The notes beneath the pieces were generated by a model. It searched no databases. It had not been told where the DNA came from and saw only the letters and a list, made by a program, of their open reading frames with translations. From Rhizobium sp. NFR03 (lineage in GTDB: Bacteria; Pseudomonadota; Alphaproteobacteria; Rhizobiales; Rhizobiaceae), in assembly GCF_900111275.1 (NCBI RefSeq), contig NZ_FOGR01000001.1, positions 496,001-560,000 on the forward strand: a DNA stretch of 64,000 bases. The letters run 5' to 3'. Positions within the stretch are counted from its first letter, which is position 1, and every line of letters begins with the position of its first letter. A program made the translations under genes and the position numbers. Positions 9,148 to 17,878 of the stretch are shown here, one piece after another.

Positions 9148-10731
9148 TTACTCCTGTCCAACGGCCTTTTCGGCCGCGGCGATCTCGGCGGCACGGCGCT
9201 TGACCTCTTCGCCGATCGGCGGGCCACGGAAGCGGCGCTTTTCGAAGCCGAACCAGATCACGCCGGTAAGAACGAGGAAGCCGACGGTGACGTAGAGTGC
9301 CGGTCCGTTCGGCGGCTGCACGCCGAGAACGAAGATCAGGATCATTGCAACAACCGTAAGCCCGGCGAAGAGCTTGAAGACGCCTTCTCCCAGGTTCCAC
9401 GGTCCCTGTGCCGGCCACTTCGATGTCCCCCAGGCAAAGAGGCCGAGCGTGATCGGAATGGCGAAGGAGAAGAACAGGAAGATGACCGTGCAGGACACGA
9501 CGATGGTGTAGACCGGCGTCTCGCCGATGGTGATCAGCGACGAGCCCCAGACGAAGAGCACCGACAGTATCGAACCGGTCCAGATGGCAGAGACCGGCGT
9601 GCGGAACTTCGGGCTGACCTTGGCCAGAGCCTTCGACGCCGGCAGACCGCCGTCGCGCGAGAAAGCGAAGATCATGCGGGAAACCGAGGTCACCGTCGCA
9701 AGGCCGCAGAGCCACTGGCAAAGAAGGATCGCGAGATAGAGCACGTCCTTGACGATGGGGTTCATCTGCGTATCCATCGACCAGAAGAACACGTTCCAGC
9801 CCTGGGCTGCTGCAGCCGTCATGCCGTCTGCGACCGTGCCGTCGGCCAGTGGTGCCTGCGCCGGGATCATCAGCACGAAAGAGCACAGCATGATGTAGCC
9901 GAAAAGCGCCGACCAGAGCACCGACGAAATCATGCCGCGCGGCACGGATGTCGCCGCCTTGACGGTCTCTTCCGATGTGTGGGCGGACGCATCATAGCCG
10001 GTGATCGTGTAGATCGGCAGCAGCAGGCCGAGCAGGAACACCCAGGTGGACGATGTTTCCGGCCAGACATTGCCGCCGGCAGCGCCCGAGAAGTTGGAGA
10101 AGGTGAAGAGGCGGGCGATATCGTAGCTATCGGCGGCGATCAGGCAGGCCAGCGACAGCAGGATGGCCGTGACGAAGATCAGGTAGCCGGAGAAGTCCGT
10201 GAGCTTCGCCGTCAGCCCGATGCCCATGTGATTCACGAGCGCCTGCAGGCCGGTGATGACCACGAGGAACAGGATGCGGAACGTGGTCGTGTCCTCCAGC
10301 CCGAAATACGGCGTGCCGAAGGTGCCCATGAAGAAATAATAGGTGCCCACATTGATGGCGCCGAGCACGGTGACGAGCCCGAGCAGATTGAACCAGGCGG
10401 TCAGCCAGCCGGTAAAGCGGTTCCCGAGAATAGAGCCCCAGTGATAGAGGCCGCCGGCCGTGGGATAGGCCGAGGAAATCTGGGCCATCGCCATGGCGAA
10501 GACGAAGGACACGAAGCAGCCGATCGGCCAGCCGATGCCGATGGCGGCCCCGCCTGCCCCGGCCGTTGCCTGCGCCAGCGAATTGATGCCGCCGGAAAGA
10601 ATGCAGATGATCGAGAACGAGACAGCGAAATTCGAGAACGAGCTCATGCGTCGCTCGAGTTCCTGCGCGTAACCCATGGAATGAAGGACCTGCAGGTCCG
10701 CATGCTTGTCGACATCGCTATAGTCGGACAT
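9148..10731 (-). CDS. APC superfamily amino acid/amine permease
   Basis: The 527-residue integral membrane protein has about 12 hydrophobic segments. The start SFSNFAVSFSIICILSGGINS and the following GWPIGCFVSFVFAMAMAQISSAYPTAGGLYHW are typical of the amino acid/choline branch of the APC family, which includes GABA and choline-type permeases. It would import the amine fed into the operon. AGAGGGG precedes the ATG. It lies between the HutG-family gene and the glutamine-synthetase-like ligase, 89 nt from the latter. Confidence 0.85.
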   Translation of the reverse strand: MSDYSDVDKHADLQVLHSMGYAQELERRMSSFSNFAVSFSIICILSGGINSLAQATAGAGGAAIGIGWPIGCFVSFVFAMAMAQISSAYPTAGGLYHWGSILGNRFTGWLTAWFNLLGLVTVLGAINVGTYYFFMGTFGTPYFGLEDTTTFRILFLVVITGLQALVNHMGIGLTAKLTDFSGYLIFVTAILLSLACLIAADSYDIARLFTFSNFSGAAGGNVWPETSSTWVFLLGLLLPIYTITGYDASAHTSEETVKAATSVPRGMISSVLWSALFGYIMLCSFVLMIPAQAPLADGTVADGMTAAAAQGWNVFFWSMDTQMNPIVKDVLYLAILLCQWLCGLATVTSVSRMIFAFSRDGGLPASKALAKVSPKFRTPVSAIWTGSILSVLFVWGSSLITIGETPVYTIVVSCTVIFLFFSFAIPITLGLFAWGTSKWPAQGPWNLGEGVFKLFAGLTVVAMILIFVLGVQPPNGPALYVTVGFLVLTGVIWFGFEKRRFRGPPIGEEVKRRAAEIAAAEKAVGQE

Positions 10732-10928
10732 GATTTTCCCCTCTGAACGCTCGGCGCCGGGCGGTATTGCCGGATGCCGGTGCAGCGGTGCGCAACCGTG
10801 ATGGCGCGCGAACGCTGCAACGCTTGATCGTGCTGCGTGTGTGCCCCGTTTTTCAGGTTCGTTTCGAGGTCTTCACGCAGTCGTGCCAGTGCTCCCGCCA
10901 ACGGGGCGGAAACGGTCTCCGCGGACAT
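10729..10928 (-). other. small reading frame with strong ribosome site, coding status uncertain
   Basis: An ATG at 10928 is preceded by GGGGGAG at good spacing. It opens a frame reading MSAETVSAPLAGALARLREDL, whose first 30 residues look protein-like. The frame then turns Arg/Gln-rich and runs into the permease gene in another frame. It could be a leader peptide, a decayed gene start, or chance. It fills most of the 216-nt gap between the HutG-family gene and the permease. Confidence 0.25.
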
Positions 10929-10947
10929 GCCGCTCCCCCGGGTCTTT

Positions 10948-11745
10948 TTATGATTCGAGGCGCATCAGGGCTTTCCCCAGATGATCCCCGATATAGCCGG
11001 CCAGGACCCTCTGGCCGTCTTTGCTTGCGATGAGATCGTTTCGGATCTCGATCATGACGTTGAGCAGGCCGTGGTGAATACCGTGCTCGATCAGCGTATG
11101 CGTCACTCCGTCCTGCGGCCCATACGGCTCGTTGCGACGCGTGACGAAAGTTTCGTCCTCAGCTGTATCCGCGAGAAGCGCATCGGCGAGCCGACTGTCT
11201 CTATCGTGCAGGATACCAATCTCTACTTCACGCTGCTGGCCGTGCCAGACCGGCGTGAACGAGTGCATAGTGACGATAACCGGCGGGCGGCGGTTTGCAA
11301 CCCGCGTCTTGATGAGATCGGACAGGCACTTGCGGAAAGGACTGTAGATCGCTTCCGTCCGCGCCAGCCGCTCGGCCGCCGAAAGCGCCGCATTGCCCGG
11401 AATATCGAAGACCTCGCTGACGGCCGGCATGGCGCTCGGCGAATCCGGCGGCCGGTTGCAATCATAAACGAGACGGGAAAAGCGCTGGTAGATCAGAGTC
11501 GCGTCGAGCGACCCCATGAGAAGCCGGCAAACGGCGAGCGCTCCCGGATCCCAGGCGATATGGCTGTCCAGCGCCTGCGCGGAAAGCCCCAGCGTGCCCA
11601 TTCTTTCCGGCAGCCGGCTTGAGGCGTGCTCGCAGACGAGAAGAATGCGGGAGCTCGCCTCCGCATTCTCCAGCGCGACGGGCGCGCCATCCTCGACAGT
11701 CAGAAGAGCACCCACACCCCGCTCCGTGGCTGATCCCGCCGTCAT
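10948..11745 (-). CDS. N-formylglutamate amidohydrolase family protein (HutG-like)
   Basis: The 265-residue protein belongs to the N-formylglutamate deformylase family of zinc-dependent amidohydrolases. Visible features are LLVCEHASSRLPE near the N-terminus, the Asp-containing HIAWDPGA, YQRFSRLVYDCNRP, and TMHSFTPVW with a probable metal ligand His. No other histidine-degradation genes are nearby. As the first gene of the amine operon it may hydrolyse a gamma-glutamyl or formyl amide, taking the place of PuuD. A GTG at 11715, with GGAG 6 nt upstream, is an alternative start, because an apparent operator (11760-11775) lies only 15 nt from the ATG. Confidence 0.8.
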   Translation of the reverse strand: MTAGSATERGVGALLTVEDGAPVALENAEASSRILLVCEHASSRLPERMGTLGLSAQALDSHIAWDPGALAVCRLLMGSLDATLIYQRFSRLVYDCNRPPDSPSAMPAVSEVFDIPGNAALSAAERLARTEAIYSPFRKCLSDLIKTRVANRRPPVIVTMHSFTPVWHGQQREVEIGILHDRDSRLADALLADTAEDETFVTRRNEPYGPQDGVTHTLIEHGIHHGLLNVMIEIRNDLIASKDGQRVLAGYIGDHLGKALMRLES

Positions 11746-11759
11746 GGCGAGCCCGATAC

Positions 11760-11775
11760 TGAAGAGAATTCTTCA
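11760..11775. promoter_or_regulatory. candidate operator 1 of the RpiR-type regulator
   Basis: TGAAGAGAATTCTTCA is a perfect inverted repeat (TGAAGA-N4-TCTTCA). It lies directly upstream of the HutG-family gene, in the divergent region shared with the MurR/RpiR regulator. The same motif recurs 42 bp away. Function is inferred from position and repetition. Confidence 0.5.
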
Positions 11776-11801
11776 CAAAGCCGAATCTGTCAATTGCGAA
11801 C

Positions 11802-11817
11802 TGAAAAGATCTCTTCA
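11802..11817. promoter_or_regulatory. candidate operator 2 of the RpiR-type regulator
   Basis: TGAAAAGATCTCTTCA repeats the first operator with one mismatch in one arm (TGAAAA-N4-TCTTCA). Its start is 42 bp from the start of the first copy, about four helical turns, so a dimer of dimers could hold both on one DNA face. Confidence 0.5.
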
Positions 11818-11861
11818 CGCATCTCATTGCCTCCACCCCATTGACTCCGATTGTGACAGCG

Positions 11862-12803
11862 ATGTTTACTCCGATAAAGGCCGGCGAAGATCGGTCTCAG
11901 GGGAATATCTTGATCAGCACCGAAACACACAAGACGGTGTCGGACGTGATCGCCGCGAACTTCACCGCTTTGACGCGGGCGGAGAAGCAGCTGGCGGAGA
12001 CGTTGCTCGACAACTATCCCGTTTCCGGGCTCGGCAGCATCACGACCGTTGCCGAAAACGCCGGCGTCTCAACGCCGACCGTTGCGCGCATGGTGCAGAA
12101 GCTCGGTTTTCGCGGCTTTCCGGATTTCCAGGCGCGACTGCATCAGGAGCTGGAAGCGACGATCTCCAACCCGATCAGCAAGCACGACCGCTGGGCGGCG
12201 AATGCGCCGGGCACCCATATTCTCAACCGTTTCGCCGACGCCACCATCAACAATCTCAGGTCCACCCTGGCCCAGATGGAAACGCAGGATTTCGATGGCG
12301 CGGCCGCGCTCATCGCCGATCCCCGCCGGCGCATCTACCTGATCGGCGGCCGCATCACCCGCACGCTCGCAGATTATGTGTTCACGCATCTTCAGGTCAT
12401 TCGAGCCGGCGTGACGCTGATCGCATCCGGCTCAAGCCCATGGCCGCACTATGTGCTCGACATGAAGAAGGGCGACGTGCTGGTCGTGTTCGATATCCGC
12501 CGTTACGAGCAGGAGCTTGAAACCCTGGCGAAGGCTGCGCGTTCCCGCGGTGCCGAGATCATCCTTTTCACGGATCAGTGGTCCTCGCCCGTGGCAAAAT
12601 CTGCAGCCAAAGTCTTCCGCGTTCATATCGAGGCTCCCTCCGCCTGGGACAGCTCGGTGGTGACCCTTTTTACCGTGGAGGCGCTGATCGAAGCGGTCCA
12701 GAGCTCGATCTGGGCGGAGACCCGCGACCGGATGAAGGCGCTGGAGAGCCTGTTCGACACGACACCGCTGTTTCGCAAGCCTTTTCAAGAGAGAAAGGGA
12801 TGA
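11862..12803 (+). CDS. MurR/RpiR family transcriptional regulator
   Basis: The protein of about 313 residues has an N-terminal RpiR helix-turn-helix (VAENAGVSTPTVARMVQKLGF) and a C-terminal SIS domain (about 110-260) with YLIGGRITRTLADYVF and GDVLVVFDIRRYEQE, which usually binds a phosphorylated or small polar ligand. It is divergent from the amine operon, and two matching inverted repeats lie between them, so it is the likely regulator of that operon and perhaps of the ABC importer just downstream. The ATG at 11862 has no good ribosome site. A TTG at 11910 with AGGGG upstream is a credible alternative start. Confidence 0.85.
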   Translation: MFTPIKAGEDRSQGNILISTETHKTVSDVIAANFTALTRAEKQLAETLLDNYPVSGLGSITTVAENAGVSTPTVARMVQKLGFRGFPDFQARLHQELEATISNPISKHDRWAANAPGTHILNRFADATINNLRSTLAQMETQDFDGAAALIADPRRRIYLIGGRITRTLADYVFTHLQVIRAGVTLIASGSSPWPHYVLDMKKGDVLVVFDIRRYEQELETLAKAARSRGAEIILFTDQWSSPVAKSAAKVFRVHIEAPSAWDSSVVTLFTVEALIEAVQSSIWAETRDRMKALESLFDTTPLFRKPFQERKG

Positions 12804-12962
12804 AGCCGGAACCCCCGCAAGAAAACCCTCGATACATTTCTGAGCCGGGCAAAGAAGCCTGAAACCGTCCACCGCGTCTGTCATAGAAGCTTCATGACGC
12901 CGCTCTATCAGCTTGATCCACCGGGCCGGAAACCCCGGCCTGAAAAACCCAAGGAGACTTTC

Positions 12963-14066
12963 GTGCTGTCAAAGACCCACCGCCTTCTGTCGCTGACATC
13001 GGCGATGCTTGTCGCCTCCACGGCGCTTGCCGCTGCCGAGCCGAGCGCGGAGCTGATCGCTGCCGCCAAGAAGGAAGGCACGCTGACCACCATCGCGCTT
13101 CCCCACAACTGGTGCGGCTACGGCGACGTCATCGCCGGCTTCAAGGCCAAGTATGGTCTCGAGGTCAACGAACTGAACCCCGACGCCGGTTCGGGCGACG
13201 AGATCGAGGCCATCAAGGCCAACAAGGGCAACACCGGCCCGCAGGCGCCCGACGTGATCGATGTCGGCCTCTCCTTCGGCCCGTCCGCCAAGGCCGAAGG
13301 CCTGATCCAGCCCTACAAGGTCTCCACCTGGGACTCGATCCCCGACAGCGCCAAGGATGCCGACGGCTTCTGGTACGGCGACTATTACGGCGTGCTGTCC
13401 TTCGTCGTGAACACCGACATCGTCAAGGACGTACCCAAGGACTGGGCCGACCTGAAAAAGTCTGACTACGCCAACAGCATCGCGCTCGCCGGCGATCCGC
13501 GCGCCTCCAACCAGGCGGTTCAGGCTGTATACGCGGCAGGTCTCGCCGCTGGCGAAACGGACGCGACGAAAGCCGGCACCGCTGGCCTCTCCTACTTCGG
13601 CGAACTCAACAAAGCCGGCAATCTCGTGCCCGTCATCGGCAAGTCGGCTTCGCTTGCGCAGGGCTCCACGCCGATCGTCGTCGCATGGGACTATAACGGC
13701 CTCTCCTGGCGCGACAGCCTCAACGGCAACCCGCCGGTCGAAGTCGTCGTTCCCACGAGCGGCGTTGTCGCCGGCGTCTACGTACAGGCCATTTCCGCCT
13801 TCGCGCCGCATCCGAACGCTGCAAAGCTGTGGATGGAGTACCTTTATTCCGACGAAGGTCAGCTCGGCTGGCTGAAGGGCTATTGCCACCCGATCCGCTT
13901 CAACGATCTTGCCAAGAACAACAAAATCCCCAAGGAAATGCTCGACAAGCTTCCGCCGGCCGCTGCCTATGAAAAGGCCGTGTTCCCGACGCTTGACGAA
14001 CAGGCTGCCGGCAAGACCGAGATCACCGGCAAGTGGGACAGCGTCGTCGGCGCCAACGTCCAGTAA
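12963..14066 (+). CDS. ABC transporter periplasmic substrate-binding protein
   Basis: The 367-residue exported protein has a signal peptide ending ALAAAEPS and a class II periplasmic binding-protein fold (SBP_bac type, as in PotD/FbpA/PhnS relatives). Conserved stretches include GYYGVLSFVVN-like and GLSWRDSLNG segments and a C-terminal GYCHPIRFND. The start is a GTG with AAGGAG 6 nt before it. It is the first gene of an importer operon with two permeases and an ATPase, directly downstream of the RpiR regulator. The substrate is not readable from sequence; a polyamine, phosphonate or small organic compound is likely. Confidence 0.85.
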   Translation: MLSKTHRLLSLTSAMLVASTALAAAEPSAELIAAAKKEGTLTTIALPHNWCGYGDVIAGFKAKYGLEVNELNPDAGSGDEIEAIKANKGNTGPQAPDVIDVGLSFGPSAKAEGLIQPYKVSTWDSIPDSAKDADGFWYGDYYGVLSFVVNTDIVKDVPKDWADLKKSDYANSIALAGDPRASNQAVQAVYAAGLAAGETDATKAGTAGLSYFGELNKAGNLVPVIGKSASLAQGSTPIVVAWDYNGLSWRDSLNGNPPVEVVVPTSGVVAGVYVQAISAFAPHPNAAKLWMEYLYSDEGQLGWLKGYCHPIRFNDLAKNNKIPKEMLDKLPPAAAYEKAVFPTLDEQAAGKTEITGKWDSVVGANVQ

Positions 14067-14100
14067 AACACTCTTCCGGTCATATGATCGCTTAAACATG

Positions 14101-14126
14101 GCCTCTCCGCGCATGCGCGGAGAGGC
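14101..14126. repeat. 26-bp perfect palindrome between binding protein and permease genes
   Basis: Two 12-bp arms (GCCTCTCCGCGC / GCGCGGAGAGGC) flank an AT dinucleotide, giving a very stable RNA hairpin. It sits in the 93-nt gap between the binding protein and first permease. Such elements commonly stabilise the upstream message and lower downstream expression. Confidence 0.65.
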
Positions 14127-14159
14127 TTCCAATACGCCCTCCCGAACGAAAGCTCGCCG

Positions 14160-15077
14160 ATGAGCCCACCGATCAGCCCCCCGATCAGCAGAGTGACAGC
14201 GCCGGTACCGAAATCGGTCACGACGATCAGCAAGGACCGGATCATCGACTGGCTGGGCATCGCGCCGTTCATGCTCTTCGCGTTGCTCTTCCTGCTGGCT
14301 CCGACCTTCTACCTCGTCGTCGGTGCCTTCTTCACGCCGGATGGCCAGCTGACGCTCAAGAACATTTCCGATCTTTTCACGCCCTCGATACTGTCTGCCT
14401 ACTGGATCTCGATCCGCATCTCGCTTGCCTCCGCTCTCGGTGGCGCGTTCATCGGCTTCTTCCTTGCCTGGGCCGTCGTGCTCGGGGGGCTGCCGGCCTC
14501 CGTGCGTTCGACGCTTCTCACCTTTTCCGGCGTCGCCTCCAACTTCGCAGGCGTCCCCCTCGCCTTCGCCTTCCTCGCCACGCTCGGCCGCACAGGGCTG
14601 GCGACGGTGCTCCTGCGTGACTGGTGGGGGTTCAATCTCTACTCGACCGGCTTCAACCTCCTCAGCTTCACCGGCCTCACGCTCACCTACATGTACTTCC
14701 AGATCCCGCTGATGGTGCTGATCCTCACCCCGGCGCTCGACGGCATGAAGAAGGAATGGCGCGAGGCTTCCGAGATCCTCGGAGCCACGAACCGGCAATA
14801 CTGGACGATGGTCGCCCTGCCGATCCTGTGGCCCAGCCTGCTCGGCACAACGCTGCTGCTGTTTGCCAACGCCTTCGGCGCCATCGCCACCGCCTACGCG
14901 CTGACGGGCAGTTCGCTCAACATCGTGCCGATCCTGCTCTACGCGCAGATCCGCGGCGACGTGCTGCACAATCCGAACCTCGGCTATGCCATCGCGCTCG
15001 GCATGATCGTCATCACCGGCCTCTCCAACGTCCTCTACCTCATGCTGCGCATGCGCGCGGAGAGGTGGCAGAAATGA
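14160..15077 (+). CDS. ABC transporter permease 1
   Basis: The 305-residue inner membrane protein has about six transmembrane segments and the cytoplasmic EAA loop EWREASEILGATNRQYWTMVALPILWP (about 200-225) that contacts the ATPase. It is a PotB/CysT-type permease. It is translationally coupled to the next permease, whose ATG overlaps its stop (ATGA). Confidence 0.88.
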   Translation: MSPPISPPISRVTAPVPKSVTTISKDRIIDWLGIAPFMLFALLFLLAPTFYLVVGAFFTPDGQLTLKNISDLFTPSILSAYWISIRISLASALGGAFIGFFLAWAVVLGGLPASVRSTLLTFSGVASNFAGVPLAFAFLATLGRTGLATVLLRDWWGFNLYSTGFNLLSFTGLTLTYMYFQIPLMVLILTPALDGMKKEWREASEILGATNRQYWTMVALPILWPSLLGTTLLLFANAFGAIATAYALTGSSLNIVPILLYAQIRGDVLHNPNLGYAIALGMIVITGLSNVLYLMLRMRAERWQK

Positions 15078-15862
15078 AGACGAACCGCATCGGCGCCTGG
15101 ATCGCCATGGCCATCGGGGCCAGCTACTTCGTTATTCCGCTGATCGGCACCTTCGAATTCTCGCTGCGCATGCGCCGGGGCGAATACTCCTTCGACGCCT
15201 ATCGCTCGGTCTTTTCGGACATGCAGTTCCGCGAGACCTTCGGCTATTCCATGATGATGGCGCTGCTGACCATCGTCTTCGGCATGCTGCTGGTGGTCCC
15301 CACGGCCTACTGGGTGCGCCTGCGCCTGCCGCAGATGCGGCCGGTGGTCGAGTTCATCACGCTGCTGCCACTGGTCATTCCCGCCATCGTCATCGTGTTC
15401 GGCTATCTGCGCTTGTACAATTCGTCGTCCGTCCTCCCGCTCACCGGCTCGACGACGGGCACGAACATATTGCTCATGTTCTCCTACATCACCCTGTCGC
15501 TGCCCTACATGTACAAGGCTGTCGACACCGCCATGCGCGCCATCGACGTCCGCACGCTGACGGAGGCGGCGCAGAGCCTTGGCGCCAACTGGTCGACCAT
15601 CCTCTTCCGCTGCATCTTTCCGAACGTCATGAGCGGCGTCCTCTCCGGAGCCTTCATCACGCTCGCCATCGTCATGGGCGAGTTCACCATGGCGGCACTC
15701 CTCAACCGTCCGGCGTTCGGCCCTTACCTGCAGCTTGTCGGCGCCAACAAGGCCTATGAGCCATCAGCGCTCGCGGTAATCGCCTTCTCCATCACATGGC
15801 TCTCCATGGGCCTCCTCAATCTCGTTTCGCGCTTTGGCAAGTCCGCCCCGGCCAAGGCATAA
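15074..15862 (+). CDS. ABC transporter permease 2
   Basis: The 262-residue PotC-type inner membrane permease carries the EAA loop LTEAAQSLGANWSTILFRCIFP. It starts at the ATG at 15074, which overlaps the first permease by 4 nt. It forms a heterodimeric channel with permease 1 and is followed after 14 nt by the ATPase gene, completing the importer. Confidence 0.88.
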   Translation: MKTNRIGAWIAMAIGASYFVIPLIGTFEFSLRMRRGEYSFDAYRSVFSDMQFRETFGYSMMMALLTIVFGMLLVVPTAYWVRLRLPQMRPVVEFITLLPLVIPAIVIVFGYLRLYNSSSVLPLTGSTTGTNILLMFSYITLSLPYMYKAVDTAMRAIDVRTLTEAAQSLGANWSTILFRCIFPNVMSGVLSGAFITLAIVMGEFTMAALLNRPAFGPYLQLVGANKAYEPSALAVIAFSITWLSMGLLNLVSRFGKSAPAKA

Positions 15863-15876
15863 AGGTCACAGGCTCC

Positions 15877-16938
15877 ATGTCCTTTCTTACCCTGACCCAC
15901 ATCCGGAAATCCTTTGGCCAGACGCAGGTCGTGCACGACTTCGACATGTCGATCGAGAAAGGTGAATTCGTTTCCTTCCTCGGGCCATCCGGCTGCGGCA
16001 AGACGACCGTTCTGCGAATGATCGCCGGCTTCGAAACACCCTCCTCCGGCACCATCGTGATGAATGGCCGGAACCAGAACGAGCTGAAGCCCAACCAGCG
16101 CAATATCGGCATGGTTTTCCAGGCCTATGCGCTGTTCCCCAACATGACGGTCCGCGACAACGTCGCCTTCGGCCTGAAGGTCGCGGGTGCCCCCAAGGCG
16201 GATATCGACAGCCGTGTGAAGGAAATGTTGGCGCTCATCCACCTCGAGCATCTGGCGGATCGCTACCCCTACCAGATGTCCGGCGGACAGCAGCAGCGCG
16301 TGGCCCTTGCCCGCGCCCTTGCACCAAAGCCGCAGGTTCTCCTTCTCGACGAGCCTCTCTCGGCGCTGGACGCGAAGATCCGCGTCTCTCTGCGTGAGGA
16401 GATCCGCATGATCCAGCAGCAGCTGGGCATCACCACCGTCTTCGTCACGCACGATCAGGAAGAGGCGCTGTCCATCTCCGATCGCATCGTCATCATGAAC
16501 GCGGGACGCGCCGACCAGATCGGCACGCCTTTCGAGATCTATAATCGACCGGCGACCCGCTTCGTCGCCTCCTTCGTCGGAACGCTGAACCTGATCGACG
16601 CCAAGGTCATCGACCCCGCAGCCAACCGCATCGCCATCGGCGACCAGAGCATTACGCTGCGCGAACCGCTGGGGGCTGTAAAGGCCGGCGACACGGTCTC
16701 GCTGGCGCTGCGGCCGGAAGCCGGTTCCATTGCGCCCGACGCGAAGGGAGATACGGCTCTGACGGGCACCGTTATCGCCACCAATTTCCTCGGCTCGGTT
16801 ATCCGCACCCGCATGAAGATTGCCGACAGTGTCATTTCCTTCGACATGTTCAACAACCCCGGCCTGAAGCCACCGGCGATCGGAGACACGGTGACGCTGC
16901 GCTTTACCGCGGGCGATCTTCTCATCGTCAGGGAATAG
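15877..16938 (+). CDS. ABC transporter ATP-binding protein
   Basis: The 353-residue ATPase energises the importer. It has Walker [10 protein letters not shown] (about 38-46), the Q-loop near MVFQAYALFP, the signature MSGGQQQR, Walker [13 protein letters not shown], the switch histidine in VTHDQEEA, and a C-terminal TOBE-like region. The layout is that of PotA/UgpC/FbpC-type subunits. The ATG at 15877 was chosen because conserved sequence begins there. It is the last gene of the operon; the FMN riboswitch begins about 75 nt downstream. Confidence 0.9.
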   Translation: MSFLTLTHIRKSFGQTQVVHDFDMSIEKGEFVSFLGPSGCGKTTVLRMIAGFETPSSGTIVMNGRNQNELKPNQRNIGMVFQAYALFPNMTVRDNVAFGLKVAGAPKADIDSRVKEMLALIHLEHLADRYPYQMSGGQQQRVALARALAPKPQVLLLDEPLSALDAKIRVSLREEIRMIQQQLGITTVFVTHDQEEALSISDRIVIMNAGRADQIGTPFEIYNRPATRFVASFVGTLNLIDAKVIDPAANRIAIGDQSITLREPLGAVKAGDTVSLALRPEAGSIAPDAKGDTALTGTVIATNFLGSVIRTRMKIADSVISFDMFNNPGLKPPAIGDTVTLRFTAGDLLIVRE

Positions 16939-17012
16939 TTTTCTTCAAAATCCTCCCTGCATGAAACAAAGCGGATTTGACGGTTTGCCACAGGTGCTTA
17001 TAGTCACATCCG

Positions 17013-17180
17013 TACGTTCTCAGGGCGGGGTGAAATTCCCCACCGGCGGTAACAGGCGTTAATGCCTGGAGCCCGCGAGCGCTTCATGTCTCAGGCGGCT
17101 TGCCGGTTGGAATGAAGGTCAGCAGATCCGGTGTGACTCCGGAGCCGACGGTATAGTCCGGATGAAAGAGAGCAAACGGC
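17013..17180 (+). ncRNA. FMN riboswitch (RFN element)
   Basis: All conserved blocks are present in order: CAGGGCGGGGTGAAATTCCC, ACCGGCGGTAA, AGCCCGCGAGCG, then AGCAGATCCGGTGTGACTCC, GGAGCCGACGGTATAGTC and GGATGAAAGAG. It leads directly into ribH. FMN binding should reduce ribH expression. A hairpin at 17182-17212 follows and is the likely expression platform. Confidence 0.95.
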
Positions 17181-17181
17181 A

Positions 17182-17212
17182 GGACACGGCCCGACAAGGC
17201 CGCGTCGTGTCC
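17182..17212 (+). promoter_or_regulatory. hairpin downstream of the FMN aptamer
   Basis: GGACACG pairs with CGTGTCC across a GC-rich loop just after the aptamer. There is no T run, so it may act at the level of RNA folding rather than as a simple intrinsic terminator. Confidence 0.4.
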
Positions 17213-17254
17213 GCGTGTTCGCCCAAGGGATCCCGTCGAACGGCTAACCCTTGA

Positions 17255-17752
<498 letters not shown>

Positions 17753-17831
17753 AACGAAGATGGCCCGCAGCCTTAATGGCAGCGGGGCGTCGCTCGGTCT
17801 GCTTCACGGCAACATACGCGACCGAAAACCG

Positions 17832-17868
17832 AAGACGAGACATGCCCCCAGGCGATGTCTCGTCTTTT
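17832..17868. terminator. intrinsic terminator after ribH2
   Basis: A 12-bp stem (AAGACGAGACAT / ATGTCTCGTCTT) with an 11-nt loop is followed by TT. It lies between the ribH2 stop and the convergent aqpZ stop and could serve both strands. Confidence 0.75.
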
Positions 17869-17878
17869 CACTGTGTCG

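Noticed and set aside
12881-12897. An inverted sequence TCATAGAAGCTTCATGA upstream of the first binding-protein gene
   Set aside because: The symmetry is broken in its centre and it does not match the operator pair at 11760 and 11802, so I did not list it as a regulator site.
12969-14969. A 666-codon minus-strand frame opposite the binding protein and permease
   Set aside because: No start signal, very charged product, and it spans two well supported genes and an intergenic palindrome.
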